A stretch of DNA of 7,500 bases from Candidatus Zhuqueibacterota bacterium 4484_219 (GCA_002085035.1 MZGM01000055.1:1-7500); one strand, 5' to 3'. Shown: positions 1 through 6,401, counted from the first letter of the stretch. Program-made: numbers and translations. Notes: generated from the letters alone by a model not told the origin.

Positions 1-201
1 CACTTCAGTAAAAATCCTTTGCATAAATAGGCGCACAGAACCAAATAGCAATTTGGCAGAAAAAAATAGCGTAAGTGTACCGCCCAAAAGGATTGTTGCC
101 GAGCTTAACTCCATACTGCGGGCAACATTGCCCTTTTTTCGAGCTTCTTCACGCCGTTTTGGCGTAGCCTTTTCAGTTCTTTCAGCGTTGTTCTCTGCCA
201 T
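1..201 (-). CDS. flhB: FlhB, flagellar type III export switch protein (N-terminal fragment, runs off left edge)
   Basis: The reverse complement from the ATG at 201 reads 67 open codons down to base 1 without a stop. The translation starts MAENNAERTEKATPKRREEA and continues RKKGNVARSMELSS, followed by a hydrophobic segment (about residues 34-56). This is the classic FlhB amino terminus: a charged, Arg/Lys-rich cytosolic stretch with the TEKATPKRREEARKKG block, then the first membrane helix. FlhB is the inner-membrane component of the flagellar export gate. Its cytosolic C-terminal domain autocleaves at an NPTH motif to switch substrate specificity from rod/hook to filament; that part lies outside the window. 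It follows fliR by 30 nt. The ribosome site is poor (AGGTTGG is about 13 nt from the ATG), so translation may be coupled to fliR. The identification is sure; its completeness cannot be judged. Confidence 0.95.
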   Translation of the reverse strand, partial: MAENNAERTEKATPKRREEARKKGNVARSMELSSATILLGGTLTLFFSAKLLFGSVRLFMQRIFTEV

Positions 202-231
202 GGTTTCTTTGTTCCAACCTGAATACTCGGT

Positions 232-1008
232 TCAAAAAAGTCTTATGAAACGAAACCAATCTATTTGATAACCTGACCAAAGTTTTTGAAAGGTATAGAA
301 AAATATTGGCATCGATAAAACTAAAGTGATTAAACCAATACCGATTTGTAGTGGAAAACCTACAATAAATACATTTAGTTGAGGCATGGTTCGTGCTAAT
401 ATTCCTAATCCCACTTTTGCCAACAATGTTGCTACCATAATTGGTGCACTGATTTTCACTCCAATAACAAAAATATTGCTTGTGGCACGAATTAATTGAT
501 TAGCGCTGGCAGGAACGAAATGAACTCCGAGCAACGGCGCAGTACGAAAACTTTCCACTAACCCCTGAATCAGGAAAAGATGACCATCTAATACTAAGAA
601 AATCAAAAGCGAAAAAATGTATTGGAACTGAGTAATCAAAGACATGCGACTGGACGACAGGGGATCGATCACGCTAATAATGCTAAACCCCATCTCGAAG
701 CCTGCAATTTCGCCGCCAAATTGCACACCAGCAAATATCAAAATGACAAAAAAACTAATAACCAGACCAACACACACACTTTGAAAAAGAGCAACAAAAA
801 ACTGTCCGATAGTTAAACTGACATTTTCTGGCACACCCGGGGCTAAAGGAAAAATTATGATGGACAAAAATACAGCCAGCCCAATTCGCAATCGAGGTGG
901 AACGGCCTGATGTCCAAAGATTGGGATCACAGCCACAACCGCAGCCACTCGTGCCAGCACAATAAAAAATTTTTCTGCCTGCAATAATGTGATGCCTATT
1001 AGTTCCAT
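232..1008 (-). CDS. fliR: FliR, flagellar export gate membrane protein
   Basis: FliR is an inner-membrane subunit of the flagellar type III secretion export gate, assembling with FliP and FliQ into the helical channel at the base of the basal body. The 258-residue product matches the usual family length (about 255-265). It is almost wholly hydrophobic, with helices around residues 8-30, 42-56, 68-96, 125-150, 178-205 and 212-240. Family hallmarks are the early FGHQAVPPRLRIGLA segment (31-45), the QFGGEIAGFEMGFSIISVIDP block (96-116) and the late PQLNVFIVGFPLQIGIGL block (209-226). The ATG lies 9 nt after the fliQ stop. No clear Shine-Dalgarno sequence precedes it (TAATTAAATACC before ATG), so translation probably depends on ribosomes finishing fliQ. 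A start further downstream would remove the first helix. Confidence 0.97.
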   Translation of the reverse strand: MELIGITLLQAEKFFIVLARVAAVVAVIPIFGHQAVPPRLRIGLAVFLSIIIFPLAPGVPENVSLTIGQFFVALFQSVCVGLVISFFVILIFAGVQFGGEIAGFEMGFSIISVIDPLSSSRMSLITQFQYIFSLLIFLVLDGHLFLIQGLVESFRTAPLLGVHFVPASANQLIRATSNIFVIGVKISAPIMVATLLAKVGLGILARTMPQLNVFIVGFPLQIGIGLITLVLSMPIFFYTFQKLWSGYQIDWFRFIRLF

Positions 1009-1017
1009 GGTATTTAA

Positions 1018-1287
1018 TTAATGAGCAACTAATGGAATGTTATTCAACATTGTACCCGCAAAAGAGATTAGCACATTAAGCATCCAGGGAGAAAGAAGCA
1101 ATAAAATTATGAATACTACCAAAATTTTAGGTACAAAGGTCAATGTCATTTCATGGATTTGAGTAACTGCCTGAAAAATTCCTACTGCCAATCCTACAAT
1201 TAATCCTCCGATTAACATAGGAGCAGCGACCAGCAAAGCAGTCAAAAGAGCATCTTTGCCAATATGTAAAACAAATTCTTGGGTCAT
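1018..1287 (-). CDS. fliQ: FliQ, flagellar export gate membrane protein
   Basis: FliQ is a small two-helix inner-membrane protein, present in several copies around the FliP-FliR core of the flagellar export gate. The product is 89 residues, the standard family length. Helix 1 spans about residues 14-40 and helix 2 about 52-75. Between them lies the conserved cytosolic hairpin QAVTQIHEMTLTFVPKI (39-55), the most diagnostic part of FliQ/SctS proteins. The ATG is preceded by AAAGAGG with a 5-nt spacer (TAACC), a good ribosome site located in the 12-nt gap after the fliP stop. The neighbours fliP and fliR confirm the assignment. A virulence-type SctS paralogue is excluded by the purely flagellar context. 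Confidence 0.97.
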   Translation of the reverse strand: MTQEFVLHIGKDALLTALLVAAPMLIGGLIVGLAVGIFQAVTQIHEMTLTFVPKILVVFIILLLLSPWMLNVLISFAGTMLNNIPLVAH

Positions 1288-1299
1288 GGTTACCTCTTT

Positions 1300-2067
1300 C
1301 TAAGCAAAACTACGAATAATAGAACCTACTACCAGATACCAACCGTCTACTAAAACAAACAGCAGAATTTTAAACGGTAAGGAAATCATTACCGGGGGCA
1401 ACATAAGCATTCCCATTGACATTAAAACGCTAGCTACAATTATGTCAATAACTAAGAATGGAATGTAGAGAAGAAACCCAATCTGAAAAGCAATTCGTAA
1501 TTCGCTGACCACAAAAGCCGGAATCAATACATGGGTAGGAACCTCACTGGCATTTTTAGGTTTTGATGTACGAGACAAACTAACAAAAAGTGCTAAATCT
1601 TTCTCTCGAGTTTGTTTCATCATAAAGGTTCGCAACGGCTCTATTCCTCTCTTGAAAGCTTGGTCGTAGGAAATTTGCCCTTTGGTGTAAGGCCGAAGCG
1701 CCTTGTCATTGATCTGGCGAAATACCGGATTCATAATAAAAAAGGTTAAAAACAATGCTAATCCAATTAGCACCTGATTGGGAGGCATTTGCTGTAATCC
1801 CAATGCTTGACGCAAGAAATGGAAAACTACAATGATTCGGGTGAAGGAAGTAACTAAAATCATAAATGCAGGTGCTAAACTGAGTATGGTCAGCAAAAAT
1901 AGAATCTCCAGGGTGACAGCCACATCCTGAGGTTTTTGCGCCTTATCTATCCCAATGGTTACTTTGGGTAGAGGTTGAGCAAGACCCGCTGTGGGCAACA
2001 GCAACGAGATTATTGCCCCCGTTAACAATAATGTCCCTAATGCCCAAACTAAAGTTGATATTTTCAT
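1300..2067 (-). CDS. fliP: FliP, flagellar export gate pore subunit with cleavable signal peptide
   Basis: FliP is the main pore-forming subunit of the flagellar type III export gate (FliP5-FliQ4-FliR1). The 255-residue product starts with a signal peptide (residues 1-30, hydrophobic 6-24, likely cut after TAGLA before QPLP), as is typical of flagellar FliP. Two conserved blocks follow: residues 59-115 with the LAPAFMILVTSFTRIIVV and GLQQMPPNQVLIGLALFLTF segments, and residues 181-250 with IPAFVVSELRIAFQIGF, a MGMLMLPP motif and a closing FVLVDGWYLVVGSIIRSF. The polar middle (116-180) is the periplasmic domain. The start ATG overlaps the fliO stop in an ATGA arrangement, a 4-nt overlap that implies coupled translation. 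This fits the role of FliO as a chaperone for FliP assembly. Confidence 0.98.
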   Translation of the reverse strand: MKISTLVWALGTLLLTGAIISLLLPTAGLAQPLPKVTIGIDKAQKPQDVAVTLEILFLLTILSLAPAFMILVTSFTRIIVVFHFLRQALGLQQMPPNQVLIGLALFLTFFIMNPVFRQINDKALRPYTKGQISYDQAFKRGIEPLRTFMMKQTREKDLALFVSLSRTSKPKNASEVPTHVLIPAFVVSELRIAFQIGFLLYIPFLVIDIIVASVLMSMGMLMLPPVMISLPFKILLFVLVDGWYLVVGSIIRSFA

Positions 2068-2561
2068 TGTTGTCTCTTTACCTTCCTCAAGAAATTCCCT
2101 AACTGAGTCTGAAAATTCACACCCGAACGAGCAAGATTGGTCGCTTGTATTTTAGTTAACTGATCAGACACTGCAGCTTCTTCAAATTCTGTAAGAGTAT
2201 TGATTTGTGATTCTGAAATTCCTAACACAAGTAGTCGGTTCAAAACTTTTACCAGAACTAATGACTTTTTAGGTGCAATTGAAGTGGATTCCAAGACCTG
2301 AAAAATGCCATCCGATTTGTCCGAAACTGTACGATAAACGTATTTTTTCAATAAGTACAGAGAGATGTAAATCAAGCCAATGATCAAACAAAGAAACAGC
2401 AGCATCCTAATCATCCAATTAGCGAGATCAAAGTTACTTGTATTCGTCAGGTTTGATTTTGTAGTCGTTTGAGCTTTAATTAAGAAATTAAGTAAGAATA
2501 ACAAGACTAACAAAACCAGCAAACCAACACGTAACCAAAATTTGTTCCCGCGTTTGCTCAT
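2064..2561 (-). CDS. fliO: FliO, flagellar export gate assembly protein
   Basis: FliO is a poorly conserved membrane protein that helps FliP form its ring during export-gate assembly. The 165-residue product has an N-terminal hydrophobic segment (8-29, either a signal peptide ending near FLIKAQ or a signal anchor). A second membrane helix lies at about 50-71, followed by a basic LKKYVYR boundary. The cytosolic FliO core is at about 87-127, with VLESTSIAPKKSLVLVKVLN and LLVLGISESQINTL, the usual pattern of a small beta-rich domain. The tail (130-165) is polar and ends in Lys/Arg/Gln. Spirochaete and Bacillus counterparts (sometimes called FliZ) also have a two-hydrophobic-segment layout. The ATG has AGGTG with a 4-nt spacer upstream, 28 nt after the fliN stop. 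The identification rests on the core motif and the position between fliN and fliP. Confidence 0.92.
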   Translation of the reverse strand: MSKRGNKFWLRVGLLVLLVLLFLLNFLIKAQTTTKSNLTNTSNFDLANWMIRMLLFLCLIIGLIYISLYLLKKYVYRTVSDKSDGIFQVLESTSIAPKKSLVLVKVLNRLLVLGISESQINTLTEFEEAAVSDQLTKIQATNLARSGVNFQTQLGNFLRKVKRQQ

Positions 2562-2589
2562 AGTACACCTATTCTCTTAAAGCAACTAA

Positions 2590-3051
2590 TTATTTCGACA
2601 AATTCCTGATTCTTTCCCCAGGATCTACCAAATTAGTAATACGAATCCCAAAACGATCTTCAATAACTACCACTTCGCCTTCAGCAATCTTCTTATTGTT
2701 GACCAAAAGATCCACGACTTCCCCTGCTGGTTTGTCAAACTCAATAATTGAATTTTCTCCCAACTGAAGAATGTCTCGTACTAACATTTCTTTCCGTGCT
2801 AACTCTACTGAGACAGGTAGCTCAAGATCGAATAAAAAGCTAAACGTACTTTTCATCGTTTCTACTTTAACTTCATTCGGTATCACTTCAGGCTCTTGAG
2901 ATTGAACCTGTGCGCCCAGATTTTCTACAACTTCTTTGGGTTCCTCGATTCTCTGTTCCTCCTTTTGACTTTCTTCATTAACAACTGTGGTTTCTTCAGT
3001 GGGAGTTGAATTCTGTTCTGGGGTTGTGTTTTTGTCGACTGGTTCATTCAT
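2590..3051 (-). CDS. fliN: FliN, flagellar motor switch C-ring protein with acidic N-terminal extension
   Basis: FliN forms the lower part of the cytoplasmic C-ring with FliM, takes part in direction switching, and docks export substrates brought by FliH-FliI. The product is 153 residues. Residues 72-145 are a complete SpoA/FliN surface-presentation domain, with FDLELPVSVELARKEM, VRDILQLGENSIIEFDKPAG, a VDLLVNNKKIAEGEVVVIED core and FGIRITNLVDPGERI. Residues 1-66 are low-complexity and rich in Glu, Pro, Gln and Thr, probably disordered, and somewhat longer than in E. coli FliN. There is no CheC-like phosphatase region, so this is FliN and not the longer FliY of Bacillus. The ATG overlaps the fliM end by 8 nt, and its Shine-Dalgarno sequence lies inside the last fliM codons. 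Confidence 0.97.
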   Translation of the reverse strand: MNEPVDKNTTPEQNSTPTEETTVVNEESQKEEQRIEEPKEVVENLGAQVQSQEPEVIPNEVKVETMKSTFSFLFDLELPVSVELARKEMLVRDILQLGENSIIEFDKPAGEVVDLLVNNKKIAEGEVVVIEDRFGIRITNLVDPGERIRNLSK

Positions 3052-4036
3052 ATTTTTTCTCCTCTATGTGACGGATTGGATTCGAAATTTGGAAAGCAAA
3101 GTGGTTTTTCAACATTCCGGCGCGTCCCCAAAATTTGGGCTTATCCTCGATTAATAACTCTAAATCTTCATCAACATGTTTTTCCAAACAGAGTACATCG
3201 CCATTTTGTAAATTAATTAACTCTTCAAAACTAATCTTGGCTTCCCCTAACTTAACTATTACAGGAACAGTAGTATCCTCCAAATTTTTTTGGATCCAGC
3301 GCATAGTAACTTCAGAAACTTTTCCCTGTTTTGGCATCAGACTGGTTTCCATTGTGGGAATTAACTTTTCGATAAGCAAATAAGGATAAGCAATATTGAA
3401 TAGACCCACGTTGTCGCCAAAATTTACCTCCAATGAAATTGTAACAATCGATTCTCCTGATTCAGCAATCTGTAAAAAATTTGGATTACTACAATAATTT
3501 TTATAAACGGGCTGAAATGCCGCTGTAGTTTGCCAGGAAGTACGAAAAAGTTCCAGTATTTGGGAAATCAATTTAGCCATAATTCGTTGTTCAATCTGCG
3601 TTAGTTCACGTTCGGTTTCCAATAATCGTCCGGGGCCTCCTAAAGTCCGATCGACGATGAAATAGACCAAAGTAGGCTGAATTTCAAATACTCCTTTACC
3701 AGAATAATTTTCAACTTCAAAAACATAAAGACAGTTAGGCGATTTTAGAGATTCAATATATTCTGTCAATATCATCTGCTCGAGGGCAATAGGATGGGTT
3801 GTAATTTCAGTACGTAATTTGTCGGTTAAAAATTGTCCTAATTCTTTGGAAAAATCTTCGTGAATTTGTTCCAATATCTTCCTCGCCTGATGCGACAAGC
3901 AATTGGGATGACGAAAGTCATATTTTGTTACCTTCTTATTGCCCACTGTAAATGTCTGGTCCTGGGTTCGGGAAGCATCTATGGGTATTGATTGAAGCAG
4001 AGCGTCTATTTCTTCCTGAGTCAAAACTCTTTTCAA
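3044..4036 (-). CDS. fliM: FliM, flagellar motor switch protein (TTG start)
   Basis: FliM is the middle C-ring protein: it binds CheY-P at its N-terminus, FliG through its middle domain, and FliN through its C-terminal domain. The 330-residue product is full length. The N-terminal LTQEEIDALL (5-14) is the CheY-P binding motif. YDFRHPN (39-45) opens the middle CheC-like domain, which contains VDRTLGGPGRLLE (128-140) with the GGxG loop that contacts FliG. Residues 253-325 are the SpoA domain (VPVIVKLGEAKISFEELINL onward). The start is TTG: a full GGAGG sits 5 nt before it, an in-frame TAA (the fliL stop) lies 18 nt upstream, and no ATG occurs between them, so the CheY motif fixes the start here. 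The end overlaps fliN by 8 nt. The CheY motif implies that the motor is under chemotaxis control. Confidence 0.97.
   Translation of the reverse strand: MKRVLTQEEIDALLQSIPIDASRTQDQTFTVGNKKVTKYDFRHPNCLSHQARKILEQIHEDFSKELGQFLTDKLRTEITTHPIALEQMILTEYIESLKSPNCLYVFEVENYSGKGVFEIQPTLVYFIVDRTLGGPGRLLETERELTQIEQRIMAKLISQILELFRTSWQTTAAFQPVYKNYCSNPNFLQIAESGESIVTISLEVNFGDNVGLFNIAYPYLLIEKLIPTMETSLMPKQGKVSEVTMRWIQKNLEDTTVPVIVKLGEAKISFEELINLQNGDVLCLEKHVDEDLELLIEDKPKFWGRAGMLKNHFAFQISNPIRHIEEKKYE
3059..3064 (-). promoter_or_regulatory. Ribosome binding site of fliN inside the 3' end of fliM
   Basis: GAGGAG, 7 nt before the fliN ATG (spacer AAAAAAT), is formed by two consecutive Glu codons near the fliM C-terminus (the EE of HIEEKKYE). 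Together with the 8-nt overlap ATGAATGA it allows direct ribosome hand-over from fliM to fliN. Confidence 0.8.
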
Positions 4037-4041
4037 AGTTG

Positions 4042-4046
4042 CCTCC
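4042..4046 (-). promoter_or_regulatory. Ribosome binding site that fixes the fliM TTG start
   Basis: GGAGG on the minus strand lies 5 nt before TTG (spacer CAACT). It is among the strongest Shine-Dalgarno matches in the cluster and lies wholly within the 15-nt fliL-fliM gap. It compensates for the weak start codon and supports TTG at 4036 rather than an internal start, which would cut off the CheY-binding motif. Confidence 0.85.
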
Positions 4047-4051
4047 GACGT

Positions 4052-4567
4052 TTATTGGATTACAAAGTTACTAAAATACACCGCCTTAACTTTTCCCTTG
4101 GTCAATATTTGATTTATTCTTTCCACTACTTCTGCTTTTAATTGCTTTTTTTCTCCCACCTCGTCTATCTCGTCAACAGATTTACTGGTCAGAATTGCAA
4201 TCAGCAGGTCTCGTATTTGCACATTCCGCTTATCGAGTTCTTGCATGGTAGCTTTGTCAAGACACTCAAAGGCAAAAGTTACATTTAAATAACGACGCAC
4301 ACCTGAACTCCGCGGATTAACAATAACATCCGGAACCTCGTAAATTTGCCCCAGTTCCGCACCGGAATCTTCTTTCCCCTCCGATTGCTGTTCCGAGGTT
4401 GACAATGGATCAATTTGTGGCGGACGGAACATCTTTCCCAAAAGAAAATAAGCAAGCACTAATTGCACCATAAGAAGAGGAACTCCAAACATTACAAGCT
4501 TCTTAACCATGCCACCACCTGAACGACTGTTTTCTGGGGTCTCGGTAGTTTTATCATCATCAGCCAT
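4052..4567 (-). CDS. fliL: FliL, stator-associated flagellar basal body protein
   Basis: FliL is a single-pass inner-membrane protein whose periplasmic domain surrounds or supports the MotA-MotB stator and raises torque. The 171-residue product has a short polar cytosolic start (1-20), one membrane helix (about 23-44), a linker rich in Ser/Glu/Gln (52-72), and a periplasmic domain with YEVPDVIVNPRSSGVRRYLN (76-95), the typical FliL pattern of a strand followed by a grRYLkv motif. The C-terminal KAVYFSNFVIQ matches the usual VYFTEFVVQ ending. The stop is 15 nt before the fliM TTG and in the same frame. The ATG is preceded by AGGGAT with a 7-nt spacer, 28 nt after the motB stop. Placement between motB and fliM is typical. 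Confidence 0.96.
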   Translation of the reverse strand: MADDDKTTETPENSRSGGGMVKKLVMFGVPLLMVQLVLAYFLLGKMFRPPQIDPLSTSEQQSEGKEDSGAELGQIYEVPDVIVNPRSSGVRRYLNVTFAFECLDKATMQELDKRNVQIRDLLIAILTSKSVDEIDEVGEKKQLKAEVVERINQILTKGKVKAVYFSNFVIQ

Positions 4568-4595
4568 TTTTCTTATCCCTTTTTAATTCAAACAA

Positions 4596-5354
4596 TTAAA
4601 AGACGTTTTCTAGTTGTTCAGTTTCTTCTGTTTCCTCCACTGTGTCGATGTAAATCTCTACACGGCGGTTTTTAGCCCGATTTTCTTCACTATCGTTAGG
4701 CACAATAGGTTTGTATTCCCCATATCCCATGTAAGATAAGCGCTGGGGTGGTACTTTGCCTACGTTCTCAAAATAATGCAAAACATTAATAGCACGCATA
4801 GCAGACAACTCCCAGTTGGAAGGGAACTGTGGGGTGTGAATAGGCAAATTATCGGTATGTCCTTCAATGCGAACCTTGGTATTGCCAGTTTTTACTATGG
4901 CAATAATCTTGTCCAATATGGGAAAAACTCGAGGTTTCAAATCGGCTTTGCCCAAATCGAAAAGAATAGGATTCAACAACCGAATGGCAATTCCCGTATC
5001 AGTTAATCGAATTTGAATCGAATCCGTCAACCCCTGTTGTTCAATAAACTGAGCCAGTTCTGAAATTCGATTTCCCATATCAGTATGCTGGAATCCCATC
5101 ACCTCAGGATTAGGCAAATTACTCAGTTGCACTGTGGACTGTCTAAACTTTAGCACTCCTAATGCTCCTTTTAATGACCCCATCGCTTTTTGGAATTCTG
5201 ACAATTGTATTGACGAAAAGGAAACTATCAGGACGAAAAAACAAAGCAGTAACGACATCAAGTCACCATAAGTTACCATCCAACCAGGAGCCCCGCCCTC
5301 ACCATCTTGCGATGTTTTCTTTCTATCACTTCGTCGTCTTTGCTGTACTCGCAT
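4596..5354 (-). CDS. motB: MotB/PomB-type stator protein, peptidoglycan-anchored
   Basis: MotB pairs with MotA as the ion-driven stator and anchors it to peptidoglycan. The 252-residue product has a basic cytosolic start (1-13), one membrane helix (about 25-49) with the ion-carrying Asp at residue 31 in the TYGDLMSLLLCFFVLIVSFS context, a plug/linker (about 51-110), and an OmpA-like domain (about 115-237). The latter shows FDLGKADLKP (132-141), EGHTDN (164-169), NWELSAMRA (180-188) and NRRVEIYI (229-236), the peptidoglycan-binding signature. The tail (238-252) is Glu-rich. The helix with LMSLLLCFFVL resembles the sodium-type PomB/MotS more than the E. coli DFMTAMMAFF form, so the coupling ion is uncertain. 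The start lies 14 nt after motA without a clear Shine-Dalgarno sequence, suggesting translational coupling to motA. Confidence 0.96.
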   Translation of the reverse strand: MRVQQRRRSDRKKTSQDGEGGAPGWMVTYGDLMSLLLCFFVLIVSFSSIQLSEFQKAMGSLKGALGVLKFRQSTVQLSNLPNPEVMGFQHTDMGNRISELAQFIEQQGLTDSIQIRLTDTGIAIRLLNPILFDLGKADLKPRVFPILDKIIAIVKTGNTKVRIEGHTDNLPIHTPQFPSNWELSAMRAINVLHYFENVGKVPPQRLSYMGYGEYKPIVPNDSEENRAKNRRVEIYIDTVEETEETEQLENVF

Positions 5355-5368
5355 GGCTTGTTTAAAAA

Positions 5369-6136
5369 TTATGTATTAACTAGATCACTACGGATTTTTG
5401 GCGGCAGAAACGAAATTAATTTCTGTTCCACAATCCTGGGGTTATCACCGGATTGAATAGACAAAACCCCTTCCATTATAAGTTCCTTGTTCATTACTTC
5501 TTGATTAGAACGGGTTTTCAACTTTCCTGCAATCGGGAGAAAGATCAAATTAGCGAGCACGGCACCGTAGAAGGTGGTAATAAGAGCAACAGCCATTCCT
5601 GGCCCGATCGCCGAGGGATCATCCATGCTGGATAACATTAAAACCAATCCTATCAAGGTGCCGATCATGCCAAATGCAGGGGCATAGGCACCCATAGATT
5701 GGAAAATTCCCTTTCCCGCTTCATGGCGTTCTTGTAAGTAGGAAATTTCAGTACCTAAAATTGTCCGCATTAATTCTGGTTCGGTGCCATCTACTGCAAG
5801 CTGCAGCCCCTGTCGTAAGAAGCTGTCTTCAACTGTGTTCATTTGATCTTCAAGAGCAAGAATTCCTTCTCTACGAGCAACCTCTGCAAATTTAACAATT
5901 TGCTTAATAGTGTCGCGCGGGTCAGGCGCTTTATGCAAAAAAGCCTTCTTCACTACTCCTATTACACCAATCATCTCTGGAAGAGGATAATTAATCAGAG
6001 TTGCAGCAAAAGTACCACCAATTACGATTAACATTGAACCAGGATCGATGAAAGCGTTCAACGCACCTTTCATCGTGATTGAGAGCAAAATCAGGAAAAT
6101 TCCCGCGACAATACCAATTATTGTAGCAATATCCAT
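5369..6136 (-). CDS. motA: MotA/PomA-type stator ion-channel protein
   Basis: MotA forms the pentameric ring around a MotB dimer; ion flow through it drives torque on FliG. The 255-residue product has four membrane helices at about residues 2-21, 33-51, 148-170 and 180-204. The large cytosolic loop (about 60-145) carries the torque-generating charges around VARREGILALE (86-96). Conserved prolines are P153 (YAPAFGMIGTLIGL) and P201 (FLPIAGKLK). From recall, the segments MIGTLIGLVLMLSSMDDPSA (157-176) and IGPGMAVALITTFYGAVLAN (177-196) resemble Vibrio PomA and Bacillus MotP rather than E. coli MotA, and T160 and T187/T188 sit where sodium-type stators carry threonines. GAGG lies 10 nt upstream of the ATG. 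It is 14 nt downstream of flbD and 14 nt upstream of motB. Confidence 0.97.
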   Translation of the reverse strand: MDIATIIGIVAGIFLILLSITMKGALNAFIDPGSMLIVIGGTFAATLINYPLPEMIGVIGVVKKAFLHKAPDPRDTIKQIVKFAEVARREGILALEDQMNTVEDSFLRQGLQLAVDGTEPELMRTILGTEISYLQERHEAGKGIFQSMGAYAPAFGMIGTLIGLVLMLSSMDDPSAIGPGMAVALITTFYGAVLANLIFLPIAGKLKTRSNQEVMNKELIMEGVLSIQSGDNPRIVEQKLISFLPPKIRSDLVNT

Positions 6137-6150
6137 CTTTCATCTACCTC

Positions 6151-6372
6151 TTAAAACAATGTTGGATTAAGCGGGGTTGAGTTTTCAGGAGAAGAAAAAA
6201 TTTTTTGCTTATACTCTATTACTTTATCAATAATATCATCAGCATCTTCCAGGACAATTAGTTTCTTATTTGTTGTTAATGTGATGATAGTATCTGGAGT
6301 CTGTTCAACTGTCTCAATAAGTTCTGCATTAATTACCAGCTCTTTACCATTTAGCGTTGTGACTTTGATCAT
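6151..6372 (-). CDS. flbD: FlbD/SwrD-family small flagellar protein
   Basis: This is a small cytosolic protein that I read as 73 residues starting at MIKVTTLNGKELVINAELIE. It matches the FlbD family (SwrD/YlzI in Bacillus, where it is reported to increase motor power), which typically begins MIxLTxLNGxxFxxNxxxIE, then ExTPDTxIxLxxGKK and a V-E-S-V/I-x-E-I-like helix. Here these appear as TPDTIITLTTNKKLIVLEDA and a DDIIDKVIEYKQKI helix. The last 15 residues (SSPENSTPLNPTLF) are a polar tail. A longer reading from a TTG at 6396 would add eight residues; I reject it because the family starts at MIK and that TTG has no good ribosome site. The ATG also lacks a strong Shine-Dalgarno sequence and lies at the centre of a palindrome. 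Placement before motA fits a stator-related role. The name should not be confused with the Caulobacter regulator FlbD. Confidence 0.93.
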   Translation of the reverse strand: MIKVTTLNGKELVINAELIETVEQTPDTIITLTTNKKLIVLEDADDIIDKVIEYKQKIFSSPENSTPLNPTLF

Positions 6373-6378
6373 GATCAA
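6365..6378. repeat. 14-bp perfect palindrome over the flbD start codon
   Basis: TTGATCATGATCAA reads the same on both strands, and its centre contains the flbD ATG (6372-6370). In RNA it could fold as a 5-bp stem with a CAUG loop, placing the start codon in or beside the loop. In DNA it could be a dimer-binding site. A 14-bp perfect palindrome is expected about 0.5 times by chance in 7.5 kb, so only its position makes it notable. No function is shown. Confidence 0.4.
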
Positions 6379-6401
6379 TTCTCGAAAAAGATTCAATATT
6401 A

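Noticed and set aside
53..268. Plus-strand open frame of 71 codons at the left edge
   Set aside because: It lies antisense to the unmistakable FlhB N-terminus and the FliR C-terminus, and no supporting features were seen.
3284..3297. Run of seven A residues on the coding strand of fliM (CAA AAA AAT), a possible slippage site
   Set aside because: FliM reads through as a complete family-length protein in one frame, and I saw no nearby stimulatory element.
6141..6143. Alternative ATG 7 nt upstream of the motA start, closer to GAGG
   Set aside because: It is out of frame with MotA and opens a reading that does not match any family; the MDIATIIGIV start is the conserved one.
6195..6206. A6T6 tract inside flbD
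   Set aside because: It is explained by the Gln-Lys-Ile-Phe codons at this point and by low GC; a single tract does not indicate a phased bend.
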